Below are positions 1 to 10,858 of a stretch of DNA of 64,000 bases, piece by piece. The position numbers were made by a program, and so were the translations under genes. Source of the stretch: Chrysoporthe austroafricana (lineage: Eukaryota; Ascomycota; Sordariomycetes; Diaporthales; Cryphonectriaceae); the NCBI GenBank assembly GCA_001051155.2, contig JYIP02000003.1, forward strand, positions 1,240,001 to 1,304,000, given 5' to 3'. Position 1 is the first letter of the stretch. The number at the start of each line of letters is the position of its first letter. The notes beneath the pieces are model-generated. The model saw only the letters and a program-made list of their open reading frames with translations. It did not search any database and had not been told where the DNA came from.

Positions 1-1
1 C

Positions 2-1099
2 AGAGCGCTGCAAGGGATCGGTGCTGCGATGACCGTCCCCAGTGCCGTCGGGATGATTAGCAACTATTTTGTGGCCAAAGATCAGACTTTGGCTTTGACA
101 ATATTTGGTTCCGCTGGCGCTGTGGGCTTTTGTATAGGCCTAATGTTTGGCGGATTTTTGACATCCTCACTGGGGTGGCGTTACATCTTCTACGTGGCTG
201 TGGTCGTAACCGGCATGCTAGGCTCACTCGGCTGGTTTTGCCTGCCCAAGGACCGAATGGACGGCCACACTAGGCCAAAGCTCGACTTCGTCGGGGCGGC
301 CCTATCCACCGGAGGACTGATCCTTCTCAGCTTCGTCCTCTCCAGCGGTGGCGAGTACGGCTGGGGCAAGGCCTTCATTATTGCGCTGCTCGTCCTTAGC
401 ATGGCCATGATCGTGGGGTTCACCTGGGTTGAAAAGAAAGTTCCCAATCCGATCATGCCCCTTTCGCTGTGGAAACTCGAGAATTTTGCTGCCCTCTGGG
501 TTGGTGGGTTTGTCATGTACGGCGGTTATCAGACTGCCATCTACTACACGACACTCATCTGCCAGGAGGTCAACAAACTCAGCGCGGGCGAGACTGCAGT
601 GAGGTTCCTACCGATGGGCGCTACGGGCTTCATTTGTAGCCTGAGCATGTCGCGAGCGTTGGAATGGTTCAACGCCAAGTGGATGCTCGTCACGGGCATG
701 GTCATCTGCGCTCTTGCTCCGGTCTCCTCGGCTGTAATGCAGCCGAGCGATATCAACTTCTGGAAACATGTCTTTCCGACCACAGTCCTCAGCGTGGCGG
801 GCACTACGATCGTTTACTGCACCATCACCGTGGTCCTACTGGCATCTGTGCCAGCCAATGTCAAGTCTCTCTGTGGAGGCATGATAAATACTGCCTTCCA
901 GATTGGTAGCGGTGTCGGACTTGCGCTGTCGAGCGCTGTGGTCCAGGCTGTGGATATTAATAAGGGTCACTCTGAGCTCCGGCAGTACGAGACAGGGCTC
1001 TGGTGTGTTGTCGGTCTTGCTGGCGTGGGAATCTTCGCGAGTGTCTTCGGAGTAAAAGATAAAGGGAAGCACGTGAGCGGACCTGTAATGGCACACTGA
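2..1099 (+). CDS. MFS drug/H+ antiporter, DHA2-like (5' end cut by window edge)
   Basis: This is the C-terminal part (about 366 codons) of a major facilitator transporter. The reading frame is already open at base 2. The first visible residues, ALQGIGAAM, match the conserved segment in the middle of the N-terminal half of DHA2-type antiporters of the aminotriazole-resistance (Atr1) kind. Alternating hydrophobic helices follow, including a GWRYIFYV motif, through to a short hydrophilic tail ending GPVMAH. I see no intron in this part. Family members export toxic small molecules or metabolites across the plasma membrane by proton exchange; the substrate cannot be read from the sequence. It is convergent with the flavin monooxygenase next door and 262 bp from it. 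Together with that gene and the VAO-like oxidase it could serve as the transporter of a small metabolic cluster, which is inference. Confidence 0.88.
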   Translation, partial: RALQGIGAAMTVPSAVGMISNYFVAKDQTLALTIFGSAGAVGFCIGLMFGGFLTSSLGWRYIFYVAVVVTGMLGSLGWFCLPKDRMDGHTRPKLDFVGAALSTGGLILLSFVLSSGGEYGWGKAFIIALLVLSMAMIVGFTWVEKKVPNPIMPLSLWKLENFAALWVGGFVMYGGYQTAIYYTTLICQEVNKLSAGETAVRFLPMGATGFICSLSMSRALEWFNAKWMLVTGMVICALAPVSSAVMQPSDINFWKHVFPTTVLSVAGTTIVYCTITVVLLASVPANVKSLCGGMINTAFQIGSGVGLALSSAVVQAVDINKGHSELRQYETGLWCVVGLAGVGIFASVFGVKDKGKHVSGPVMAH

Positions 1100-1361
1100 G
1101 TGGTCACGCTCGGCAAAGGAATTATGATGAAGACAAGCGATGAACAGGCTTAGGCTACCCAGATACTCAATCGCGGACCTATGAAGACCTAGCCTTGACT
1201 TCCAGTCTCAGCGCCAGTGATCTCCCCAGAAAGGATAAATCACAGGCCCTCAAACTTGATGCCTTCGTTCTGTCTGGTGTATTTAATCAAAGAAAAGACA
1301 CGCTCCAGAAAGCCTAAATAAGGCGAATGGGCCAAGGTGCCTTCTTTAGCCTAGCCGAAAT

Positions 1362-2996
1362 CTAGGAGCCGTTCTGGAGTGATTTGGGCTTATAGTACTG
1401 TGTAAAATCGTGCATCACAGCGTTTAAGCCCTATAGTTAAGTCAGAATACCGGCCTTTTTAAGGTGGGGGGGGGGGGGAGAACAATCCGGATGCCGTGAA
1501 GTTGGGGCACTCAGAGCCTTACCTGCTTCATCTGCTCTTCGAACTCTTTATCTACCTTGGCCCGCTCGACGGCCTGGAAGAAGGGATCCGCCTTAATGGC
1601 TTCCGGACTCGGATCCCATAAACGGCGAATATTAGAACTGGATATTGGATTGATGATGTCGTTGTACTTTTGGATCCGGATCTCGGAATACTTGTCCAGA
1701 ATGCTGTCTTCCGCTTGACCAGTGGCAATACCATACAGGCAGTCGAAGAGGTTGCCAGCGTCAACTAACCCGCCTGTGAGTCCCATCCCACCGCTGAGAT
1801 ATATCCATATTAGATCTTGCCGTCATATCTGGAGGACAAGGCTGAATATTGAACAAGGTGCGAACATGCAACTTACAAGGGATTACACAAGTGAGCAGCG
1901 TCGGCTGCTAAGAGGAAACGGCCTTTCCTCAGACTTTCTGCACACCGCTGGTGGATCTTGTACGGGCTGAAGTTCACAATTTTGTATTCTTCAGGATCAG
2001 GAGCTCCGGGAACAAACGCTTTGTATTTCCAAGGTTGACGTTCCCGCATTTGTTCTGTCGTGAGACCTCCCTCCTCGCCGTATGTGATACGGAGCATACC
2101 GTCATTCGCGATCTGGGCGATCACTTTGGAGGCATTGGTTAGTCTCGATCTCTGAAAGTGCTTATATTGAAACGGAGTAAGACTAAGGTCACCAAGACAC
2201 GATTCAAGGAGTGCTTGAGAGCCTGTCCTTCAACTCACTCGGAAAGTGTTCCGGATGGACCTGGAATGTTGAAGATGTCCATTTGTAGTCTTTGAATTTG
2301 GGATAATACACCTGACTTCTTGTTAGACTGGTACCTTTAAACTAAATACTGGTCCACTTACATTTGTTGCAACGATCTGTTTATCCCAGGTAAAACCCGG
2401 AAAATTATCGCCGAATAACTCTCGCCGAATCTTACTGTTCGCACCATCACAACCCACGACATAATCCGCCTCAAACTTCTTCTCACCATCCGGGGTTTGC
2501 GCACTGACCCAGGCTTTATTATCATATTGACCAATGGACACAACCTCGTGGTTGAACAAAACATTGGCAGCCGGATATCGAGATAAATGATCCGCCATCA
2601 GAGGGAGCAGCTCGTCTAAAGGCAGCGAGATCATAGTCTCGCCGCCCGGAGGGTTTTCAGACATGAGTGTGCAAATCTTCTCAAAAGGCTCGCCCATTAT
2701 GCGCCAAGTGACACCATCCGGAACGAACGCCTTCTTCATGATGTCCTCCATCAGCCCGGCCCGCCTAAGCTCATAGATGGTGGGGCTGCTATAGAAGCTG
2801 GCTCTCGGGTTATGGTCGATCTCGCCCGACTTTTCCAGAACGGTAGACCTGATGCCTTTCTGGGCCAGCATCAGGGCTATGATGAGCCCTGCGGGCCCGG
2901 CGCCCACGATGATTACCTTCGCAGTCAGTATGATATCCACACTTTAGCTACAGTCTTGAAGCTCACATTGAAGTCCTTCGCCTGTCCTTCAGCCAT
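1362..2996 (-). CDS. FAD-dependent monooxygenase (group A aromatic hydroxylase type)
   Basis: Six exons read 2996-2967, 2916-2362, 2311-2239, 2123-1877, 1793-1523 and 1430-1362, giving 414 aa. The start MAEGQAKDFN is on a 30-nt first exon joined over a 50-nt intron to VIIVGAGPAG, the Rossmann FAD-binding GxGxxG motif. The GCDGANSK segment is the DG motif. ADAAHLCNPFGGMGLTGG is the GD motif that binds the flavin ribityl and pyrophosphate; it is correct only when the last introns are removed. The final exon supplies an ending, HDFTQYYKPK, of a kind common in this family. Members use NAD(P)H and O2 to hydroxylate phenolic or polyketide substrates. The length is short for phenol hydroxylases (about 600 aa) but normal for the PHBH-like type. 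It is divergent from the VAO-like oxidase at 3727, with a shared promoter. The substrate is unknown. Confidence 0.85.
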
Positions 2997-3726
2997 TCTA
3001 TCAGCACGCTATTGGAAGATCGTAGGCTTTGACCAATGACCGACAATTGACGATAGTCTGGCTTCCTCGATATGCTCTTAGTGCCTTGCGAACAGCAGTA
3101 TTTAGACTCTACCAGACCACAGCCTCGGAACTATATATTTGGCCGATGTCTTGGCTTCCCGCTGAATTCCCCCTCACGTTGTCCCGCGCTGTTTTCTGAA
3201 CGATCTGACCAACTCATCACTCATCGCGGTACTGCGCGGTAGTTGCGGAGGGTGCGGGGAACATAGAGAGCCCCATAACCTCGCTTGGTGTCGTTAATGC
3301 CTTGGGCATTCCCAGGTTGTATTGCACAAACTCAATTTACATTGCGGTCTGGCGGTGTATCTTTTGAAAGGCCTCTTACAAAGCCCTTAGTCTTGGGAAT
3401 AATAATAAAATATGCTTTTCGGTGTTCTAATCATTCTTGTCACTCAAATATAGATTGGTAAGTCCAGATATTCCTATCTTCATATTAGTACGGGGAGTAT
3501 TGCGACGGTGTCTAAAGTGGATCTCTTGGCTACCTGCCACCATGACAGCCCATCTCCTCAGCCGGTGAGATCTATTCGGAGATTCGGGACCTCTTTTAGC
3601 CGTTCCTACATCTGAAGCCGGAGACAGATCGCTTGGAGAATATATATAGCGTCTCCGAGACTTTTTTTTTTTTGAACTACACACCAAAATCAAGTTTCAC
3701 TGTGATTGTTAGCTACTGTTGTCATC
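2997..3726. promoter_or_regulatory. Shared divergent promoter of the monooxygenase and VAO-like genes
   Basis: These 730 bp separate two start codons that point away from each other. An AATATATATAG TATA-like box lies near 3638-3649, about 80 bp upstream of the plus-strand start. An ACTATATATTTGG element near 3129-3141 lies about 135 bp upstream of the minus-strand start. No coding sequence was recognised. The arrangement suggests that the two flavoenzymes are co-regulated, which is inference. Confidence 0.5.
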
Positions 3727-5778
3727 ATGGTTGCAGAACAGGGGCCCAGATACGCCGATCCGGTCTACCAGACCGCCCACGAGGAGACTTTTAGCTACCC
3801 TGTGGTAAAAGGCGTTCCGGCTGTGTTGCCTCCAGGTGTGTCTAGGGAGGACTTCGACGAGGCACTCAAACAGATCGCAAAATCCCTTGGTGACGAGGCT
3901 ATATTCCAGGGCGAGAAACTAAAGGAATATGTCGACCCGTATGAGATTCCAGAGGGAGCGCATGAGCGGAACCTTCCTGGTGCTGCTGTCTGGTGAGCTG
4001 CCTTCGCTCTCAACTCTACCTTCTCCTTGACTGGTTCCACGAACTAGCCGCTGAGAACTCTCTAGCCCGGCCTCGGTGGAGGAGCTGCAGGCAGCTTTGA
4101 AAGTCGTCAATGAATTCAAGATCCCAGTATGGACTGTCTCTCGCGGTAAAAATCTGGGGTGAGAAATCCTAGACACATCTTTCCCACTCGAGAACAATGC
4201 TGAACCTTTAGCAGATATGGTGGACCTGCTCCAATTGTTAATGGATCCATCATTATGGATCTGCACCGGATGAATAAAATCCTGGAAGTCAACGAGAAAT
4301 TTGCGTATGCTGTCGTGGAGCCGGGTGTCACATTCGCGGATCTCTACAATCACTGTGCGAAGAACAAGCTGAAGCTCTGGCCCAGCACCGCTTCCCTTGG
4401 ATGGGGCAGTATCGTTGGGAACGTGAGTGTCTGGGCTTGGTGGAAGACGACCAGAACAATCACTTACCTGTGTCTAGACTTTGGATCGTGGTATGGGATT
4501 CGTGCCCTCAGGAATCCACCATGAAAACATGGCTGGACTTGAAGTCGTCCTGGCCAACGGCGATGTTGTCCGGACAGGCCAGTTTGCCATGTCAACCTCG
4601 CCCTCGGCCCATCTATGCCATCTCTCTTTCGGGCCCACGATTGACGGGCTCTTCCTGCAAAGTAACCTCGGGATTGTCACCAAGCTAGGCATCCACATGA
4701 CGCCCCAACCGCAGGCCTTTATGGCCTGCACTTTCGACATGCCGGAGTTCGACGATATCGAGACCATAACAGACATGTTCGGCTCGCTGCGCCGCAGCGG
4801 CATCCTGCCGACCGTCGTCTACGTCTTCAGCCTCGTCGAGTGGTCCTCCCTCGCAGCCCCGCGTCACACGTACTGGGACAAGGAGGGCCCAATCCCCGAG
4901 TGGCGGCTGAAGGAGATGCAGAAGGAACTTGACGCCGGCTTCTGGACTGTCAAATGGGGTCTATACGGACCCAAGAACATTATACAGGCGCAATATGAGG
5001 AAGTTAAGCGCGTGGTGGAAAAGGAGGCGCCGAGAGGGCGACTGCGCAATGTGCTGTTCTCCGGCGGAGACGATGGTAAGCTTCTCGAGGCGTTGGATGT
5101 CCCGCAGCCGTATGGAGGGATGTTCGTAGGTGTGCCAAGTATGTTTTCAATCCCCATGGTCAACTACTACAATCCAAAGGATGGCAGCGGCATCGGTGCT
5201 CATGGTGCATATTCACCTATTGTACCGCTGGATGGGAAGACCATGAGGGAATGGTTAACTGCTGCTCGCAAGGTGTACGAGTCGCATGGCCTCGATCTAT
5301 TCTGCGACTTCTTCATGGGGCAAAGACACGCAGTCCTTGTCTGCATGCTGTGTTTCGACAAGACGAATCCTCAACAGCGGCAGACGATCGATAACATCTA
5401 CCATGGGCTCTTTGAAGCAGGGAAGAAAATGGGATTGGCAAAGTACAGGTCCCACATCAACAACATGGGCAAGTTCACCATTTCCGATGGTCTTTGGCTT
5501 CCAACGCTGCTTAGGCGAGTACTGACCACATACTATCCAGACCAAACTGCCGAACTTTTCGATTTCAATAACCACGCATACCGCAGATTTCTCGAGACTA
5601 TGAAAGTAAGAAACCCTCGACCCTACTACCGTGAACGAGTCTAAATTCAAGGCCATAGGACTCATTTGACCCTAACGGCGTCTTATCTCCGGGGAAGATG
5701 GGCATTTGGCCGAAAAGGCTCAGGGAATTGAGATCAAACAATGCCGATCGTCAAGATGGTGCCGTGGAACAACCATGA
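3727..5778 (+). CDS. Vanillyl-alcohol oxidase-like flavoenzyme (VAO/PCMH family)
   Basis: Five exons read 3727-3992, 4066-4158, 4215-4422, 4478-5605 and 5659-5778, giving 604 aa. Splicing gives PVWTVSRGKNLGYGG and GNTLDRGMGF, the FAD-binding PCMH segments of the family. GAHGAYSPI resembles the VAO segment that carries the covalent flavin histidine (His422 in the Penicillium enzyme); here it is His431. The last exon gives AYRRF (a Tyr-Arg pair like Tyr503-Arg504 of VAO), then DPNG and SPGKMGIWPK, the family's usual C terminus. Without that last splice the protein would end early. Family members oxidise 4-hydroxybenzylic alcohols, ethers or eugenol-like phenols with O2, releasing H2O2. There is no signal peptide, and PsVAO is likewise intracellular. 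Length is slightly above the 560 aa of PsVAO. It shares a promoter with the flavin monooxygenase. The exact substrate is uncertain. Confidence 0.87.
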
Positions 5779-8700
5779 CGTGTTTTATGAAACTGATGGT
5801 CGATTGTACTGCTGACTTTTGAACCATCTTAAGTATATGTTCGTTGCCTTAAGTTACAGAGATCAATAAGTACATTTCAATCTCGCCGGCATAAATTATC
5901 TTTGTACTGAAATTAGTATTGTATTGATAACTTGGAGTTTGAGCAGAGCAAAGCGGCCTTGCGGCTAGGGCCAATTATCTTAAAGCAAGAATATCAATAC
6001 CACTTGCGTCAACCCCACAATTTATTGTGTAAGTCTTGCTTCGTGACACCAGGCTACAAAGTACCCCCGCACTCCTTCTATCAAGTGACCGGGCACGGAA
6101 AGGACATGTAGAGATGAATTGTCGTGTACTAATAATGGAAACCTGGGGCTGGCCGACGTGAAACTGAGAACCCGGCGCAAATGCCAGAAGCAGGGGCTAG
6201 AATCTGCAGGACTCAACGGCTTTGACCAGACCAACCGGAAACGGAACAGAGGATGACCAGACGAAACGACGCTGAAAAGATAGTGATCGGGCCAAAGCCA
6301 CCTCCATGAACGCCTCTTGTTGGTTAACCGGGTAGTTCTTTATGCTTCGTGGTGCTGTAAGGCTGACAGCTGCAAAGAGACACCGACGTCTCGCCGCGAC
6401 CTAAAGCCACATCCATGAAGGTCACTGCCCGCCCAAAACCTGAGATACAATGCATCCGGATTGCTGGTTCTCATAAGGTCCACTCGCCTGAGATCAAACA
6501 CCTCTGATACCCACGTCTTTGGGGTGCTCCGGAACTTAATAATGGGCGGCCCGTCGTGAGGTCTTGGTGGTACTTTCTGCGTAGACAAGATCTATGTAGA
6601 AATACACGGGTTTGCGGTGGAGGGCCGAGATAACAACCGACTCCATGGACTGTGCCACTACCCAGCAAAGAAGTCTAGACAGGTACTTGAGCCTCCTCAC
6701 AAGCATGAACGGCATGAACGTATCGAGCTCAACAGCGGCTCACGCGCCTAGGGCAGAAAGCGTAGAGCCTACATGCACTCCCCCTCCTCGCTCTTAAGGG
6801 TCCAGAGGGACTTAGAAAAGCCGGCGCCGGCTAAACGGCCGGCATCATAATAGGAAGCCCTCTATAGCTCTACCGGTGAGGATTTCGGTGAGCACACCGA
6901 CCTTGGACATGATTCGCCGAGCACAATACACTACTTAATGCTAGCAACTCCCCCGCCTCGATCATAGTAAGCTTGAGTTAAGTAGTATCAGATATCGCAG
7001 GGGAGACCCCCACGGCGTCTAGACCTGCCCACTGCCCCGAGAGCTTGGTGGAGCCGCATCCCTAACGACGCTGCGTAGGCGACGTTCTTCGCTGGGGCTA
7101 CTGCAGTGCTATGACGCCGCGGTCTGCCTCACCCGTCACCGATAATAATGCGGGCTTCACTCGCCGCCCCCGACGCAAGACAGTACCGTGGTCCTTGTCG
7201 TCCGCATGGCGTTTTGCGGAGTGAGGAAGCCTTGGCGAGCCACTTATCGTCAATGACATATTACCTCGCCTGGTCCATAGCAAGCAATATCACCCTGGCC
7301 GCGCTGACCGCTCTCCGACGCAGTAGAGCTCCTACGAGACCAGGGCTAAACACACATCACGACGACGAGAGAGGGGGCAAAGCAAGGAAGGCCAACGCAG
7401 AGGATCCCGGCGGCGCCAGCTTTGACAGTCTGCTATGTTGATAGCGGGGACCCTGGGCAGCCCTCCCCCGTGCTATGACACGATTCGCACGAACTAGTAC
7501 TGCCGTCGCGACCTTTTAGCTCCGGACACTGTATTCGAGTACAAGGCCTTCGGATGAACCGTATGCAGCTTGCCCTGGTGCGGAAAGCGCACGACGATCC
7601 AGAGCTGTGGTGTAGATTTACTGCAAGACTATGATCTCTATCCTCGCGAGTGAGGGTCATAAGGTAAGAATTAAAGCACAGCGCACGGATGAGACGGCGT
7701 ATCACAAGACTGAACATGTCAGAGCTCTTGCATGCAGAACGGTGCTACCTACGCGTTGTGGAAGCTGGCTCCGGGACCGCGTTTTCGACGCCAGTGCTCG
7801 ACTGTGCATGCGATGCAATCCTCCCCCACCAGATTGAGACTTGGTAGCCAGGACGGAGCTCCTCCCAAGCCCTATCCTGGTCTGCTACCGTCGCGGATGT
7901 CGTGCACGGCTGCTGGAAACAAGGTATCGAATCCCAGCCCGCGAGCCCTAGTTCCACGGACCTCAAGTTGCGCAATCAACGTCGTCGCCATCGTCGTTCA
8001 TGTTAGATGCCGATCTGAATGCCGGCAGACGTATCGTCGATCATTTGGATACTAGTGTCCTTACCTCCTACATGCTTATGCAGATGCCCGTAGCAGGGGC
8101 ATTTCGACAGCCGATCTCTTATTCCCATTATTGTTTCCACTGGTGAGAGCGCATGGCCGGCCGTCTTTGGCTTAACGCACAACGGCTTGTGAAGACACCA
8201 ATGCTTCTGCCGGTGCCCCGGGATTTTAGCTTGCCGGCCTCATGCTGCAAACCAACATGTGGCGGAGTGGAACTAGTCTTAGAACCGGTCTCGTCGAGTC
8301 CATGCGGGAGCATGGCAGAGGTCAGCCACGCTCGATCACAGAGTTCAGGATCTCCGGCCCCAGCTAGTGTCTCGAGTCTCGTAAGTGCTTCTGTAGCATC
8401 GAGATGAGGTTGAGGAACCGCGGTCTCGGATCGAAGGTCGGTGCTGTATGGACACGATGCCACCTGGAGAGCTGTCAGCAGACTCGTGGCATCACGTTGA
8501 AATCGGCTGCACTTCGGACGGGCCGTGGAGGTCGACCAATGCTAAGCAGACCCGCCAGACTCACTGGCGTGGGATCGCGTCTGCTAATGCCGGATCACCA
8601 CAGTGGTCCTAGGCAGAGAGGAGACATTGGCGTGTAAGAGGAGGCATGCTGCGATGGGAGCTCGGGGGTCCCATAGTCACTTGGCTCTGAAGCTCGCCGT

Positions 8701-10833
8701 CTCCCGACTTCCTACTTCCTAAGTGCCAAAGGTGCGGTATTGTAAGGCGTGACGTGGAAGGAACCCGTTGGAATCGTTGGATTGTTGGATGTAGTAGGCC
8801 AGGCTTGCACGCCCGGCTAGCGCAGCGTTGACGTTTTAAGTTCGAAACAGGTTCCGTATGATCAGTCCGCATATGAAGCCACGGGATGGTCTGAATCAGA
8901 GGTGCTCTCGGCCCTACGCATAACCGCTGGAAATGGTGACCAGAAGAGGACCGTCGGTCCGGGAAGCTCGGCAGGTGAAACGGTGCTTGGCCCGAGACTA
9001 CCAAACAAAAGAAGCCGGATGCTGATCACGATGCAGTCTGTTCACGCAGGGCTGCGAAGGCGCTCGTTCTAGCTGCTCAGATAGTGGCCTACATTGCTCG
9101 CACCCTCGCACACGCGGGGTGTGTTTCTACATCACAGCATATCGAGCCCATCCCGCCCACACTGCCGCCATGAGCACATAGTACAGATGCTGGGGTCGAC
9201 GATGCGCAGGACAGCACTTCCAGCAAGGGGTGAATCCCTCCTACCTGCGGCCTGGCCACGAACTGTCCGTTCCAGGCCCAGGCCTGCCGAGCCGAAGTCC
9301 CCGGTTAGCACGCGGTCGCCCGGGGTGAAGTGCGTCACTCTCACCAGCGGCTATATTGTTCTGTGAGCGTCTTTGCAGTCGTCCCGGGCGAGGCTACTGC
9401 AGTACCCTTGGCCGCAACGACGTCAATTGGGACGGCCGGCGATCCACTCCCTTTGTGCCGCTGCAATGCAACATAGAACGTGACTGCTACACAGGCCTTC
9501 GCCGTACCGTACAGCCTATTTGGCAATTCGTTGCGGACTTCTTGTGATCCGTACATTACATGGTAGCAGATCTTGGGGCGAATCTGGCGAACTGCACCCC
9601 CAGGACTGTGACCTTGATGCTTTCTGCTCGGCACAACATAGTACGAGGGACGTGCCGGGAGCTTGTCTGCACGGCTAATTACGATCCTAGGGTGTGGAAT
9701 TGAGATGAAGCCAGTTGGTGTCCACGTCGAATGGCCAGCGTACAGAGTATGAACACGTCTACTGTGGTATTTACTGTGGTATTCGACTCGCTGGACGTCC
9801 TGGCTCTGGCAACGTGTCAGCGGAAATTTGCCCTGCTGCTACGAAATTCGAAGAAATCTAGAAGAAGACGGAATTTCGGAGAAATATGGCAGCCCACCTC
9901 CTGGCTCATCTCAGCCACATCGTGTGGGAGAAGGCCAAGCCCTGTGGACGAGGCTGACCCACACCGCGGCCTCGCATCGAAGCGAGGCTGGCAGCACTGC
10001 CGGCAAACCTGGACGACAAGAGTACGTACGGTGGAGCCTCGCAAGACGAAGATCGTATTGTGACTGGATCCCTGGTGGCAGGCCTGGAGGACGCTGGTGT
10101 ACGGGCTGTCGAAGACGGCGACACGACCTGGCCAGGCTGAAGGCTGCTGGGTCGACACGTTGCGGTCGGATTTTATGCAGATACCCAGTACACACCCCGT
10201 CACCACCGTTTGTGCCAGGCTGTGAAGGAATACGGCGTGCTGCACACGGTCTCCGTGCGGTAATCAGGCCGGCCCGGTTGGCCAATCTCATATCTGAGAG
10301 GCCCACCATGGCTGGCCCTCCACGCTGCGGTCGGTGACGGATAGGGCCATAGCATGAAGAGTAAGGCGTGAGGATTGCTGTGCTCAACCTGGTGGGAAAT
10401 GAGGTCAGACCTGGCCGCCAGAGCAGCGGCAGACGTCAAAGTCCCAGCCGTGCCAGCCAGAGCGCATGATATGATTTCCGGTATCGCTGTGTTTTGCATC
10501 GGTTAGGGTCCAGAATGGGCAGTGACAGAGCAGCTCCCAATCTCCCTGAGGACGCCCCTGCACCCGTTCATGGGCTGGGCTAGCCGTATCGAGCACTAAC
10601 AGCCACCCCACCACGCCCGCCACCACCACTACCACCACCAAGCTTCTCTGGACGTGGGGCGTTATCTCACCCGGCGCCCCCTGCACGCCCCCCAGTGGCT
10701 CCCGGTCACAGCTGTCGCAGCGCCTCCAGCATCGTCATCACCACCTCCTCCGCCGTCGACCAGGACGACAGGCAGCCCTGCACCGATGACGCCGTGGACG
10801 ACCACCTCCCCGCGCTCCCCTCTGCAGATCCCC

Positions 10834-10858
10834 CGTCACGTCACGTCACGTCACGTCA
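10834..10858. repeat. Five tandem CGTCA pentamers
   Basis: Five perfect copies of CGTCA in a row. On the minus strand each reads TGACG, the half-site bound by many bZIP (ATF/CREB-type) factors. No gene start is evident close by, so a regulatory role is speculative. Confidence 0.6.

Noticed and set aside
3706..3726. TTG start seven codons upstream of the VAO-like ATG
   Set aside because: Non-ATG start; the ATG at 3727 has a good context and gives the expected N terminus.
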